38,697 nucleotides of DNA from Limivivens sp034101475 (GTDB lineage: Bacteria; Bacillota; Clostridia; Lachnospirales; Lachnospiraceae), in NCBI GenBank assembly GCA_034101475.1, contig JAXEJQ010000138.1, positions 1-38,697 on the forward strand. The letters run 5' to 3'. Below are positions 7,414 through 16,169 of the stretch, piece after piece. Each line of letters begins with the position of its first letter. Positions within the stretch are counted from its first letter, which is position 1. The notes beneath the pieces were generated by a model, which was given only the letters and a program-made list of their open reading frames with translations, was not told the DNA's origin and searched no databases. Position numbers and translations under genes: made by a program.

Positions 7414-7540
7414 GTAACTGTTCAGAAGTGTCCATAACCAGGGAGAGCTGAAATTTTCGTGTCCGCTGTTATGGGTACATTATAGATACGCCACGCCGGC
7501 GAAATGCAAAGCATTTTGGAGGTTGGCTCTGAACAGTTAC
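7414..7540. repeat. MITE-like element with 13-bp perfect terminal inverted repeats
   Basis: GTAACTGTTCAGA (7414-7426) is the exact reverse complement of TCTGAACAGTTAC (7528-7540). The 127-bp unit has no coding capacity. Related termini bound the element at 22866-23008 and occur singly at 24984-24996. Confidence 0.75.
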
Positions 7541-7631
7541 CATTATATCATATTTCCGCCGCTTTGCCGAGAAAAACTTTTCTCCGTGAAAAACTGTGCC
7601 ATGCACAGAAACCCGCCTGTAAAATGCAGCT

Positions 7632-7666
7632 AAAAACAGGCCATGCAGCATTCACTGCACAGCCTG
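7632..7666 (-). terminator. Terminator of the purF-purB-purL operon
   Basis: Minus-strand stem CAGGCtgTGCAG / CTGCAtgGCCTG (7637-7666) with a 6-nt loop, followed by five T residues; 36 bp after the purL stop. Confidence 0.88.
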
Positions 7667-7701
7667 CCTGATACATCGTATATTTCATTCTGTCCGGCAA
7701 A

Positions 7702-10700
7702 TCATTTGAAATATGCCACACCGGATTCAAAGATCTTCAGATCCTGTTCCCCGTAAATATTCACTGCCACAGACTCTCCTCGACGCTCCACATGGGCCAT
7801 CTTGCCAAGGACACGTCCATCCGGGCTGGTAATTCCCTCGATGGAATAGTAAGAACCATTTACATTGCATTCCTCATCGTTCATGCGGATCTCGCCGTCC
7901 GGGCTCACATAACGGGTGGCAACCTGGCCGTTTGCCAGCAGCTTTTCAATCCACTCCGGATTTGCCACAAAACGTCCCTCGCCGTGGGAAGCCGGTGTAC
8001 AATAAGTAGCACCCAGCTCTGCCTGAGCCAGCCACGGAGATTTATTGGAAACCACCTTCGTATAAACCATTCTGGAGATATGGCGTCCGATGGTGTTATA
8101 GGTCAGAGTGGGCGAATCCTCGGTCTGTCCGACGATCTTTCCGTAAGGAACCAGTCCCAGCTTGATCAGCGCCTGGAATCCGTTGCAGATACCCAACGCC
8201 AGTCCATCCCGCTCCTCCAGCAATCTGGAAACTGCCTCTTTGATCCGGGCATTCTGGAAGGCAGTGGCAAAGAATTTCGCGGAACCGTCCGGCTCATCGC
8301 CTGCGGAGAAACCGCCCGGGAACATGATGATCTGGGCCTGATCAATGGCTTTTTCAAAGATTTCCACTGAATCACGGATATCCTCCGCCGTCAGGTTCTT
8401 AAACACCTTGACATCCACCTCTGCGCCAGCCCGCTCAAAGGCCTTTGTACTGTCGTATTCACAGTTAGTTCCCGGGAATACCGGAATAAATACCCGCGGC
8501 TTCGCAACCTTGTTTCTGCATACATAAATGCTGCCAGCCCGATAGCAGCCGTTCTCTATCACAGACTCCGCATCAGCCGGTGCCACGGAAAGCTCCTCTT
8601 CCTTCTGAGGCTCCGCACCGGAGCAGGTCTTGAATACCTTTTCCAGCGTGCCTGTCCAGGCCTTCTCTGCTTCCGCAAGTGTAATTTCCACATTGGAATA
8701 TTTCAGAACCGGCTCTGCCAGAACTTCACCGACTTCCGTATAGGTAATGGACAGCTCGCCCACCTTTCCATCCGGCACTTCCGCCACAATATCACCAAAG
8801 CCGGCGGTAAACAGATCTCTCGGATCCACATTGTGCTCAATTTTAACACCCAGGCCGTTTCCGAAGGCCATCTTGCTCACTGCCGCCGCCAGACCCTTGC
8901 CGTCCAGCGCATAGGCAGAAAGAATCCTGCCTGCCTTCACATCCTGGAAGAATTTTCCATACTGATCCATTACCTGCTCATATTTTGGCAGATCGTACTC
9001 GTCCTTTTCAATGTGCAGAACCACCAGCTTGCTTCCGGGTTTCTTGAATTCCGGAGAAATAATCGTCTTCGCGCTGGCCACATCCACCGCAAAGGAAACC
9101 AGTGTCGGCGGTACATCAATCTCATTAAAGGTACCGGACATACTGTCCTTGCCGCCGATGGAGGGCAGGCCGAATCCCAGCTGCGCGTTGTAGGCGCCCA
9201 GAAGCGCCGCAAAGGGCTGGCTCCATCTTTCCGGATCCTCGGTCATCCGACGGAAATATTCCTGGAAGGTGAAGCGAATCTTACTGTAATCACCGCCGTT
9301 TGCCACAATACGGGCAACGGACTCCAGAACTGCGTAAATCGCTCCGTGATAGGGGCTCCAGCTGGACAGATAGGGATCAAAGCCGTAAGCCATCATGGTC
9401 ACGGTGTCCGTCCTGCCTTCCAGAACCGGAAGCTTGGCAACCATCGCCTGGGTTTCTGTCATCTGATATTTGCCGCCATAGGGCATAAAGACGCTTCCTG
9501 CGCCGATGGATCCGTCAAACATCTCCACCAGGCCCTTCTGGGAACAGCAGTTCAGATCCTTCAGGGTATCCAGCCATTTCTCTTTCACATCCGCCACTTC
9601 TTCGCGTACAAAATATTTGTCTGTTTCGGAGGGAATATCCACAGCCACGGCAGTCTCCTGATGAGCGCCGTTGGTATCCAGAAATGCTCTGGAAATATTG
9701 ACGATTTCTTTGTCTCTCCACACCAGAACCAGGCGGGGGCTTTCGGTTACCACAGCCACTTCCACTGCTTCCAGATTCTCTTCGTTGGCGTATTTCAGGA
9801 ACTCAGCCACATCATCGGGAGAAACCACAACTGCCATACGTTCCTGGGATTCGGAAATGGCGATTTCCGTTCCGTCCAGACCGGCATATTTCTTCGGAAC
9901 CCGATCCAGATTCACCCGAAGTCCCGGCGCCAGTTCGCCGATGGCCACGGACACGCCGCCTGCACCGAAGTCATTGCATTTTTTAATCAGTCTGCTGACC
10001 TCCGGGCGGCGGAACATACGCTGAATTTTCCGTTCCGTCGGTGCATTTCCCTTCTGTACCTCCGCACCGCAGACCTCGATGGATGCCTCGGTGTGAACCT
10101 TGGAGGAACCGGTGGCGCCGCCGATGCCGTCACGGCCGGTCCGGCCTCCCAGAAGGATAATGATATCTCCCGGATCTGAATTCTCCCGTTTTACCGCACT
10201 GCGGGGAGCTGCACCCATAACGGCGCCGATCTCCATACGCTTTGCCACATAATTGGGATGATAAATTTCTTTTACATAACCGGTAGCCAGACCAATCTGG
10301 TTTCCGTACGAGCTGTAACCGTGAGCAGCGCCGCGTACCAGCTTCTTCTGCGGCAGCTTGCCTTTCAGTGTATCCTTTACGGAAACGGTGGGATCCGCTG
10401 CGCCGGTGACACGCATCGCCTGATATACATAGGTACGGCCGGAAAGGGGATCCCGGATCGCTCCGCCAAGACAGGTGGCTGCACCACCGAAGGGCTCAAT
10501 CTCCGTGGGATGGTTGTGGGTTTCATTTTTAAAGTTTACCAGCCACTCTTCTGTCTTTCCGTCGATTTCCACAGGAACGACGATACTGCAGGCATTGATT
10601 TCGTCGGACTCCTCCTGATCCTGAAGCTTTCCTTCCTTTTTCAGCTTTTTCATAGCCAGCAGAGCCAGGTCCATCAGGCAGACAAACTTATCGTCCCGGC

Positions 10701-11499
10701 CCTTATAAAGCTCTTTGTGATCGGCCAGATACTGATGGTAGGTATCCTCGATGGGCTTGCGGTAATAGCCTTCCCCGAAGGTCACATCGGTCAGCTCCGT
10801 GGAAAAAGTGGTATGCCGGCAGTGATCAGACCAGTACGTATCCAGAACGCGAACCTCTGTCACAGAGGGATCCCGTTTTTCTTCTTCCCGGAAATACTTC
10901 TGGATATGCAGGAAATCCTTAAAGGTCATGGCCAGATTCAGCGAATCATAAAGCTCCTTCAGCTGTGCCTCCGGCATGGCTGTAAAGCCTTCAAAATATT
11001 TCACATCCTCCGGCTCATCGAACTTCGTAATCAGCGTTTCCGGCTTCTCAAGGCCGGTTTCCCGGGAATCCACCGGGTTAATGCAGTGCGCTTTGATGGC
11101 TGCCAGCTCTTCTTCCGTGATCTCACCTTCGATTACATAGGTGGTGGCAGAACGAATCACCGGTTCTTCCTCTTCATCTAAAAATTTCACACATTGTACT
11201 GCTGAATCTGCTCTCTGATCAAACTGTCCCGGCAGATATTCCACAGAAAAGGTCCTTGCACCTTCGGCGATTTCAAAGGACTCCTCATAAAGGGTATCCA
11301 CCGGAGGCTCTGAAAACACGGTTCTGCATGCTTTGGCAAATACCTCATCGGAAATATTTTCTACATCATAGCGGATCAGAACCCGCACACCTGTCACTGC
11401 CTGAATTCCCAGATAGCTGTGGATTTCATGTCTGAGTTCTTTGGCCTGAACTGCAAAAGCAGGCTTCTTCTCAACATATACTCTTCGAACGTTGCTCAT
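7702..11499 (-). CDS. purL: Phosphoribosylformylglycinamidine synthase, fused PurL-PurQ type
   Basis: A 1265-residue single-chain FGAM synthase, which converts FGAR, glutamine and ATP to FGAM in purine synthesis. In order it has an N-terminal PurS-like segment, a linker, two AIR-synthase-like ATP-binding halves (NETHNHPTEIEPFGGAA marks the first, GGKDSMSGTF the second), and a C-terminal class I glutaminase. The glutaminase triad is intact: C1105 in LGICNGFQ, H1236 and E1238 in AHVER. Most Firmicutes split this enzyme into PurS, PurQ and PurL, so the fused large form is a lineage feature of Lachnospiraceae-type genomes. Start: the ATG at 11499 has GGAGG five bases upstream; an ATG four codons earlier would include that Shine-Dalgarno and is unlikely. 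Confidence 0.97.
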   Translation of the reverse strand: MSNVRRVYVEKKPAFAVQAKELRHEIHSYLGIQAVTGVRVLIRYDVENISDEVFAKACRTVFSEPPVDTLYEESFEIAEGARTFSVEYLPGQFDQRADSAVQCVKFLDEEEEPVIRSATTYVIEGEITEEELAAIKAHCINPVDSRETGLEKPETLITKFDEPEDVKYFEGFTAMPEAQLKELYDSLNLAMTFKDFLHIQKYFREEEKRDPSVTEVRVLDTYWSDHCRHTTFSTELTDVTFGEGYYRKPIEDTYHQYLADHKELYKGRDDKFVCLMDLALLAMKKLKKEGKLQDQEESDEINACSIVVPVEIDGKTEEWLVNFKNETHNHPTEIEPFGGAATCLGGAIRDPLSGRTYVYQAMRVTGAADPTVSVKDTLKGKLPQKKLVRGAAHGYSSYGNQIGLATGYVKEIYHPNYVAKRMEIGAVMGAAPRSAVKRENSDPGDIIILLGGRTGRDGIGGATGSSKVHTEASIEVCGAEVQKGNAPTERKIQRMFRRPEVSRLIKKCNDFGAGGVSVAIGELAPGLRVNLDRVPKKYAGLDGTEIAISESQERMAVVVSPDDVAEFLKYANEENLEAVEVAVVTESPRLVLVWRDKEIVNISRAFLDTNGAHQETAVAVDIPSETDKYFVREEVADVKEKWLDTLKDLNCCSQKGLVEMFDGSIGAGSVFMPYGGKYQMTETQAMVAKLPVLEGRTDTVTMMAYGFDPYLSSWSPYHGAIYAVLESVARIVANGGDYSKIRFTFQEYFRRMTEDPERWSQPFAALLGAYNAQLGFGLPSIGGKDSMSGTFNEIDVPPTLVSFAVDVASAKTIISPEFKKPGSKLVVLHIEKDEYDLPKYEQVMDQYGKFFQDVKAGRILSAYALDGKGLAAAVSKMAFGNGLGVKIEHNVDPRDLFTAGFGDIVAEVPDGKVGELSITYTEVGEVLAEPVLKYSNVEITLAEAEKAWTGTLEKVFKTCSGAEPQKEEELSVAPADAESVIENGCYRAGSIYVCRNKVAKPRVFIPVFPGTNCEYDSTKAFERAGAEVDVKVFKNLTAEDIRDSVEIFEKAIDQAQIIMFPGGFSAGDEPDGSAKFFATAFQNARIKEAVSRLLEERDGLALGICNGFQALIKLGLVPYGKIVGQTEDSPTLTYNTIGRHISRMVYTKVVSNKSPWLAQAELGATYCTPASHGEGRFVANPEWIEKLLANGQVATRYVSPDGEIRMNDEECNVNGSYYSIEGITSPDGRVLGKMAHVERRGESVAVNIYGEQDLKIFESGVAYFK

Positions 11500-11591
11500 G
11501 TTTTCCTCCATACTCTGTGACGAAATTTTTCTTCATCCTTTTTATTGTTCACTGCCCTTCACATACCTGACGGAATGGGAGGGACAGTTTT

Positions 11592-13025
11592 TTACACATT
11601 GATCTCCGCTTTCATTCCCAGAATCTCACGATTCTCTTCCAAAACCGGATTTACCACATTTTTCAGGAAGGCCTCCACCTGCTGCGGTGCTCTGCCCACG
11701 TATTTGGAGGGATCCATGGATTTTTTCAGATCCTCCAGGCTCATATTGAAGGCCGGATCGGCTGCAATGAGCTCCAGAAGGTTATTATCCTTTCCTTCCA
11801 CCTTCACATTTCTGCCCGCTTCCATGGACAGGGTCCGGATCCGCTCATGAAGCTCCTGACGGTCTCCGCCTGCCTTTACAGCGTCCATCATAATATTCTC
11901 CGTCGCCATAAAGGGCAGCTCTGCCATCATATGCTTCTCGATTACCTTCGGGTAAACCACCAGTCCGTCCACCACGTTCAGATACAGATCCAGAATGCCG
12001 TCAATGGCCAGGAAAGCCTCGGGAACGGACAGTCTCTTGTTGGCAGAATCATCCAGTGTACGCTCAAACCACTGGGTGGCAGAGGTAATGGCCGGATTCA
12101 GCGCATCCACCATCACATACCGGGACAGGGAGGCGATCCGCTCACTTCTCATGGGATTGCGCTTGTAAGCCATGGCTGAGGAACCGATCTGGGTTTTCTC
12201 AAAGGGCTCTTCCACTTCCTTCAGATGCTGAAGCAGACGGATATCGTTGGAGAACTTGTGAGCGCTGGCCGCAATGCCTGCCAGCACATTCAGCACTCTG
12301 GTATCCACCTTTCTGGAATAGGTCTGCCCGGAAACCGGATAGCACTCTTTGAAACCCATTTTTTCTGCAATCATGGGATCAATCTTGTCGATGGTTTCCT
12401 GATCCCCGTCAAAAAGCTCCAGGAAGCTGGCCTGGGTTCCGGTGGTTCCCTTGGATCCCAGAAGCTTCAGCGTGGAAATCACATGATCCAGATCCTCCAG
12501 GTCAAGCATCAGCTCCTGCATCCACAGAGTAGCCCGTTTTCCCACGGTGGTAGGCTGGGCCGGCTGGAAATGCGTAAAGGCCAGCGTGGGCTGATTCTTG
12601 TACTGATCGGCAAACTTCGCCAGCTCAGCCAGCACATTGATCAGCTTTTTCTTCACCAGCTTCAGCGCCTCATTCATCACAATAATGTCTGTATTGTCAC
12701 CCACGTAGCAGGAAGTAGCTCCCAGATGGATGATTCCTTTTGCCTTCGGGCACTGTACGCCGTATGCGTACACATGGGACATGACATCATGGCGCACAAC
12801 CTTTTCCCGCTCTTTTGCCACGTCGTAATTGATGTCATCTGCATGAGCCTTTAATTCTTCAATCTGCTCATCGGTAATATTCAGTCCCAGCTCCTTTTCT
12901 GTTTCAGCCAGGGCAATCCACAGCTTTCTCCAGGTGCGGAATTTCATATCCGGTGAAAAAATATACTGCATTTCCTTGCTGGCATAACGTTCCGATAAGG
13001 GACTTACATATTTGTCTGTACTCAT
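11592..13025 (-). CDS. purB: Adenylosuccinate lyase
   Basis: A 477-residue member of the aspartase/fumarase superfamily, closer in length and motifs to the human-type ADSL than to the 430-residue Bacillus enzyme. The signature GSSAMAYKRNP lies at 281-291 with the catalytic serine, and TSCYVGDN and THFQPAQP carry the conserved histidine region. It cleaves SAICAR to AICAR and adenylosuccinate to AMP. It overlaps purF by four bases (ATGA), so translation is coupled. An 80-bp gap separates it from purL, with no strong terminator. Confidence 0.97.
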   Translation of the reverse strand: MSTDKYVSPLSERYASKEMQYIFSPDMKFRTWRKLWIALAETEKELGLNITDEQIEELKAHADDINYDVAKEREKVVRHDVMSHVYAYGVQCPKAKGIIHLGATSCYVGDNTDIIVMNEALKLVKKKLINVLAELAKFADQYKNQPTLAFTHFQPAQPTTVGKRATLWMQELMLDLEDLDHVISTLKLLGSKGTTGTQASFLELFDGDQETIDKIDPMIAEKMGFKECYPVSGQTYSRKVDTRVLNVLAGIAASAHKFSNDIRLLQHLKEVEEPFEKTQIGSSAMAYKRNPMRSERIASLSRYVMVDALNPAITSATQWFERTLDDSANKRLSVPEAFLAIDGILDLYLNVVDGLVVYPKVIEKHMMAELPFMATENIMMDAVKAGGDRQELHERIRTLSMEAGRNVKVEGKDNNLLELIAADPAFNMSLEDLKKSMDPSKYVGRAPQQVEAFLKNVVNPVLEENREILGMKAEINV

Positions 13026-14464
13026 TTGTCGTACTCTCCTCTAATATCTTCTTTGGGTGGTTCCATCGGGTACTTTCCGGTAAAGCATCCTTCGCAGATC
13101 GGCAGGCCGTTTACCATTTCTCTCAGGCGCCCCAGCTCCAGATACGCCAGGCTGTCCGCTCCAATGATCTGCCGGATTTCTTCAACCGTATGATTATAGG
13201 CAATGAGCTGCTCCCGCACCGGAATATCCGTTCCGAAATAGCAGGGCCACAAAAAAGGCGGCGAGCTGACCCGCATGTGAACCTCTCTGGCCCCCGCTTC
13301 CCGCAGCATGGTGACAATCCGGTCGCTGGTGGTGCCGCGGACAATGGAGTCGTCAATCATAATCACGCGTTTTCCTTCCACGGCCTCTTTCAGGACGTTC
13401 AGTTTCACCCGGACACTGGACTCCCGGCTGCTCTGCTTGGGTTTGATAAAGGTACGCCCCACATAACCGTTCTTTACAAAGGCTGTTCCATAGGGAATGC
13501 CGGACTGAAGCGAATAGCCCAGAGCCGCCGCGTTTCCGGACTCCGGCACGCCTACCACCACATCCGCATCCACCGGGGAATCCATGGCGAGATATTTCCC
13601 GGCCATAATTCTGGAATTGTAGACCCCCACACCGTCGATCCGGCTGTCCGGCCTTGCGAAATAAATGTATTCAAAAATACATCTGGCAGCCTGCTCCCTG
13701 GGAAGGCACATGCTGGTATCGGACTGGATGCCCTCTTTGGTAATGGTCACGATCTCGCCGGGAAGCACATCCCGGATAAATTCCGCGCCAATGGTATCCA
13801 GCGCACAGGTCTCCGAAGTCAGGATGTAGGCATTATCCCGTTTTCCGATGCAAAGAGGTTTGAATCCGTAGGGATCTCTGGCGCCCATCAGCTTTCTGGG
13901 AGACATGACAACCAGGGAATAGGCACCCTTGATTTTCTTCATGGCCCGGGCCAGAGCCTCCTCCGCTGTCCTGGAGTTCACCCGCTCTCTGGCAATGTGA
14001 TAGGCAATGACTTCCGAATCGATGGTCGTCTGGAAAATCGCCCCGCCATAGGCCAGCTCATCCCGGAGCTCATTGGCATTGATCAGGTTTCCATTGTGTG
14101 CCAGGGCCAGCGTTCCTTTAATATAATTCAGAACCAGGGGCTGGGCATTCTCCCGGCTGCTGGCTCCGGCGGTCGAATACCGCACATGGCCGACTCCGAT
14201 ATCCCCGTACATATTTGAGAGGGATTCCTCGTCAAAAACTTCATTTACCAGTCCCATGCCCTTGTAGGACTGTACCTTTCCTTTCGGTCCCTGGGTATCG
14301 CTGACCGCGATCCCGCAGCTTTCCTGCCCTCTGTGCTGAAGGGCAAACAGACCGTAGTAGATGGTGGAGGCTACATTATTCCGGTCGAAATCGTAGATTC
14401 CGAAGACTCCGCATTCCTCTCTCAGCTTGTCAAAATTTTCTGTCTGTTCGTGTAACTGATTCAT
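13022..14464 (-). CDS. purF: Amidophosphoribosyltransferase
   Basis: A 480-residue first-step enzyme of purine synthesis (PRPP plus glutamine to phosphoribosylamine). A 17-residue propeptide precedes the nucleophile C18 in EECGVFG, so maturation by self-cleavage is expected. The glutaminase domain is followed by a PRTase domain with IMIDDSIVRGTTS. The four cysteines that bind the 4Fe-4S cluster in Bacillus PurF have counterparts here (EQAARCIF, LWPCYF, and C-x-x-C in ICEGCF), so this is the oxygen-sensitive iron-sulfur type. It is the first gene of purF-purB-purL, behind a 140-nt leader with two strong hairpins. Confidence 0.97.
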   Translation of the reverse strand: MNQLHEQTENFDKLREECGVFGIYDFDRNNVASTIYYGLFALQHRGQESCGIAVSDTQGPKGKVQSYKGMGLVNEVFDEESLSNMYGDIGVGHVRYSTAGASSRENAQPLVLNYIKGTLALAHNGNLINANELRDELAYGGAIFQTTIDSEVIAYHIARERVNSRTAEEALARAMKKIKGAYSLVVMSPRKLMGARDPYGFKPLCIGKRDNAYILTSETCALDTIGAEFIRDVLPGEIVTITKEGIQSDTSMCLPREQAARCIFEYIYFARPDSRIDGVGVYNSRIMAGKYLAMDSPVDADVVVGVPESGNAAALGYSLQSGIPYGTAFVKNGYVGRTFIKPKQSSRESSVRVKLNVLKEAVEGKRVIMIDDSIVRGTTSDRIVTMLREAGAREVHMRVSSPPFLWPCYFGTDIPVREQLIAYNHTVEEIRQIIGADSLAYLELGRLREMVNGLPICEGCFTGKYPMEPPKEDIRGEYDK

Positions 14465-14504
14465 CCGGCTAACCTTTCTGTTGTCACTGCTGTTCAGCCT
14501 TCTC

Positions 14505-14582
14505 CACTGCGCAAGGCTGAATCATAACCCGTCGCTTCTTCTTCAACACAAGACAGCCGACGATCCTTTCGCATTGTCGGCT
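14505..14582 (-). promoter_or_regulatory. purF leader with two hairpins
   Basis: The minus-strand leader holds CAGCCGAC...GTCGGCTG (about 14553-14582) and TCAGCCTT...AAGGCTGA (about 14505-14531). No purine (guanine) riboswitch core was seen. The second hairpin borders the motif CTGTTCAGCCTTCTCCACTG, partly repeated at 24882-24896. Function unknown; attenuation is possible but neither hairpin is followed by a T run. Confidence 0.45.
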
Positions 14583-14605
14583 GAATTTGTCCTATTACAT
14601 CATCG

Positions 14606-14634
14606 ATTATAGCTCATTGCTTTTTAGAAAACAA
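14606..14634 (-). promoter_or_regulatory. Promoter of purF-purB-purL
   Basis: Minus strand TTGTTT (14629-14634), 17-bp spacer, TATAAT (14606-14611). Downstream of the ABC transporter stop at 14661. Confidence 0.7.
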
Positions 14635-14660
14635 GTTTTTCCTGAAATCGTTGTGCAACT

Positions 14661-15419
14661 TTATTGAAATTTACCTAAAAATTCCTTCATTCGCGGATTA
14701 TTTGAGTTAAAAAGCTCCTCTGGCGCTCCCTGCTCCGCGATCACCCCCTGTTCCATAAAAATAATGTGATCCGCCACATTTCGGGCAAAGTTCATCTCAT
14801 GGGTAACAATCACCATGGTCATGTGTTCCGCCGCCAGATCTTTGATCACCTTCAGGATTTCCCCGGTGAGCTCCGGATCCAGCGCTGATGTTGGCTCATC
14901 GAAAAACAGCACCTTGGGATTCAGAGCCAGGGCCCGGGCAATGGACACCCGCTGCTGCTGTCCGCCGGAAAGCTGGCAGGGATAACTGTTTTCTTTGTCC
15001 GCCAGCCCCATTTTTTTCAGAAGTTCCCGGCCGGTCTCATAAGCTTCCTGCCTTGGCTTTTTCTGTACCCGGATCAGGGCATCCGTAACATTTTTCAGAA
15101 CGGAATAGTGGGGAAACAGATTAAAATTCTGGAATACCAGACCGAAATTCTGCTGTATCTGCTTCAGCTGTGCGGGTTTTGCGTAGCAGGATCTCCCCTG
15201 CCCATCCATGGTCACAGCTTTCTCTCCCAGATAGGACAGCTCGCCTCCATCCATGGTTTCCAGAAAGGTGGCGCACCGCAGCAGAGTGGATTTCCCGGAA
15301 CCCGAAGGACCGATAATCGCCAGAACCTCCCCTTTCTTTACCGTCAGGGAAATGTCCTTTAATACCTCCAGGCTTCCGAAGGATTTTTTCAGATGATTGA
15401 TTTCCAGATAATTTGTCAT
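14661..15419 (-). CDS. Polar amino acid ABC transporter, ATP-binding protein
   Basis: A 252-residue ABC ATPase. Walker A GPSGSGKST at 37-45, ABC signature LSGGQQQR from 150, Walker B VLFFDEP at 170-176, and the switch histidine in VTHEM. The sequence and length fit the GlnQ/HisP/TcyC family of amino acid importers. It energises uptake with the permease and binding protein encoded directly upstream; the gap to the permease stop is 15 bp. The exact amino acid cannot be read from the sequence. Confidence 0.93.
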   Translation of the reverse strand: MTNYLEINHLKKSFGSLEVLKDISLTVKKGEVLAIIGPSGSGKSTLLRCATFLETMDGGELSYLGEKAVTMDGQGRSCYAKPAQLKQIQQNFGLVFQNFNLFPHYSVLKNVTDALIRVQKKPRQEAYETGRELLKKMGLADKENSYPCQLSGGQQQRVSIARALALNPKVLFFDEPTSALDPELTGEILKVIKDLAAEHMTMVIVTHEMNFARNVADHIIFMEQGVIAEQGAPEELFNSNNPRMKEFLGKFQ

Positions 15420-15434
15420 AAGGGTTTCTGCCTC

Positions 15435-16085
15435 CTAACGGTAATAGCTCAGTTTCTTTTCCACAGCTTCCATAACCACGGCAACCAGCAGATTGAACAC
15501 ATAATAGAACACTGCCGCAATCAGAAAGGGCATAAAGGTGGTCTTGGACGCGGCAATCTGCTTGGCAATGGTAAACATTTCCATATAGGCCAGGGCAAAA
15601 GCCAGGGAGGTGTCCTTCACTAGGGTAATGATTTCATTGGTCACAGCCGGCAAGATCCGCTTGATGACCTGGGGAAGGATAATCCGGAAAAAGGTCTGCT
15701 GCCTGCTGTACCCCAGGAGCTTGGCTGCCTCATACTGCCCGATGGGGATAGACTCAATCCCGGAACGGTAGATTTCCGCAAAATATGCGGCATAATTCAG
15801 GGAAAATCCGATAATAATGGCCAGAAATCTCCAGGAGCCTCCGATATTCATGCCAAAGAGATAATACGGGCCGAAGAAGACCACCAGAAGCTGAAGCATC
15901 AACGGCGTCCCCCGCATCACGGAAATGTAAAATTTTACCAGAAGAGCCAGCGGCCTGTGCCTGGACATCCGCCCGAAGGAAATAATCAGGCCCAGAGGCA
16001 GGGAAAACAGCAGCGTCAGGGCAAAAATCCCGATGGTGCGTACCATGCCTGCCGACATCTGGGATAACATCATGGATAAACTCAT
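15435..16085 (-). CDS. Polar amino acid ABC transporter, permease
   Basis: A 216-residue inner-membrane protein with about five membrane segments and the EAA loop YEAAKLLGYSRQQTFFRIILPQ-like region (residues 132 to 155) that docks the ATPase. It belongs to the HisM/GlnP family of permeases; these work as homodimers when only one permease gene is present, as here. The ATG at 16085 has AAAGGAG six bases upstream. A longer open frame to 16163 would run through the intercistronic hairpin and is rejected. Confidence 0.92.
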   Translation of the reverse strand: MSLSMMLSQMSAGMVRTIGIFALTLLFSLPLGLIISFGRMSRHRPLALLVKFYISVMRGTPLMLQLLVVFFGPYYLFGMNIGGSWRFLAIIIGFSLNYAAYFAEIYRSGIESIPIGQYEAAKLLGYSRQQTFFRIILPQVIKRILPAVTNEIITLVKDTSLAFALAYMEMFTIAKQIAASKTTFMPFLIAAVFYYVFNLLVAVVMEAVEKKLSYYR

Positions 16086-16103
16086 GGGAAACTCCTTTCC
16101 TTT

Positions 16104-16155
16104 AAAAAAGACCCCCAGGGGCGCCGCCTCCAGCGGCCTCATCGTAGGGGGTCTT
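16104..16155 (-). terminator. Intercistronic hairpin between binding protein and permease genes
   Basis: Minus-strand stem AAGACCCCC / GGGGGTCTT (16108-16155) followed by TTTTTT (16104-16109 region), directly before the permease ribosome binding site. Probably a partial terminator that lowers permease/ATPase expression relative to the binding protein. Confidence 0.8.
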
Positions 16156-16169
16156 CCCATCAAAGGGTA

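Larger units (their letters stand above)
7163..7701. other. Repeat-dense intergenic region between purL and the VOC gene
   Basis: About 540 bp without a gene. It holds, in order, a hairpin repeat (7220-7290), a nested inverted-repeat element (7319-7402), a 127-bp element with 13-bp terminal inverted repeats (7414-7540) and the purL terminator (7632-7666). Candidate minus-strand -10 boxes (ATTATA as read on plus) are at 7479-7484 and 7542-7547, so the VOC leader probably contains the repeats. Open frames here are by-products of the repeats. Confidence 0.7.

Noticed and set aside
6311..7435. 374-codon version of the VOC gene
   Set aside because: Residues 1-91 are a translation of two intergenic repeats; the ATG at 7162 has a proper ribosome binding site and matches the domain start.
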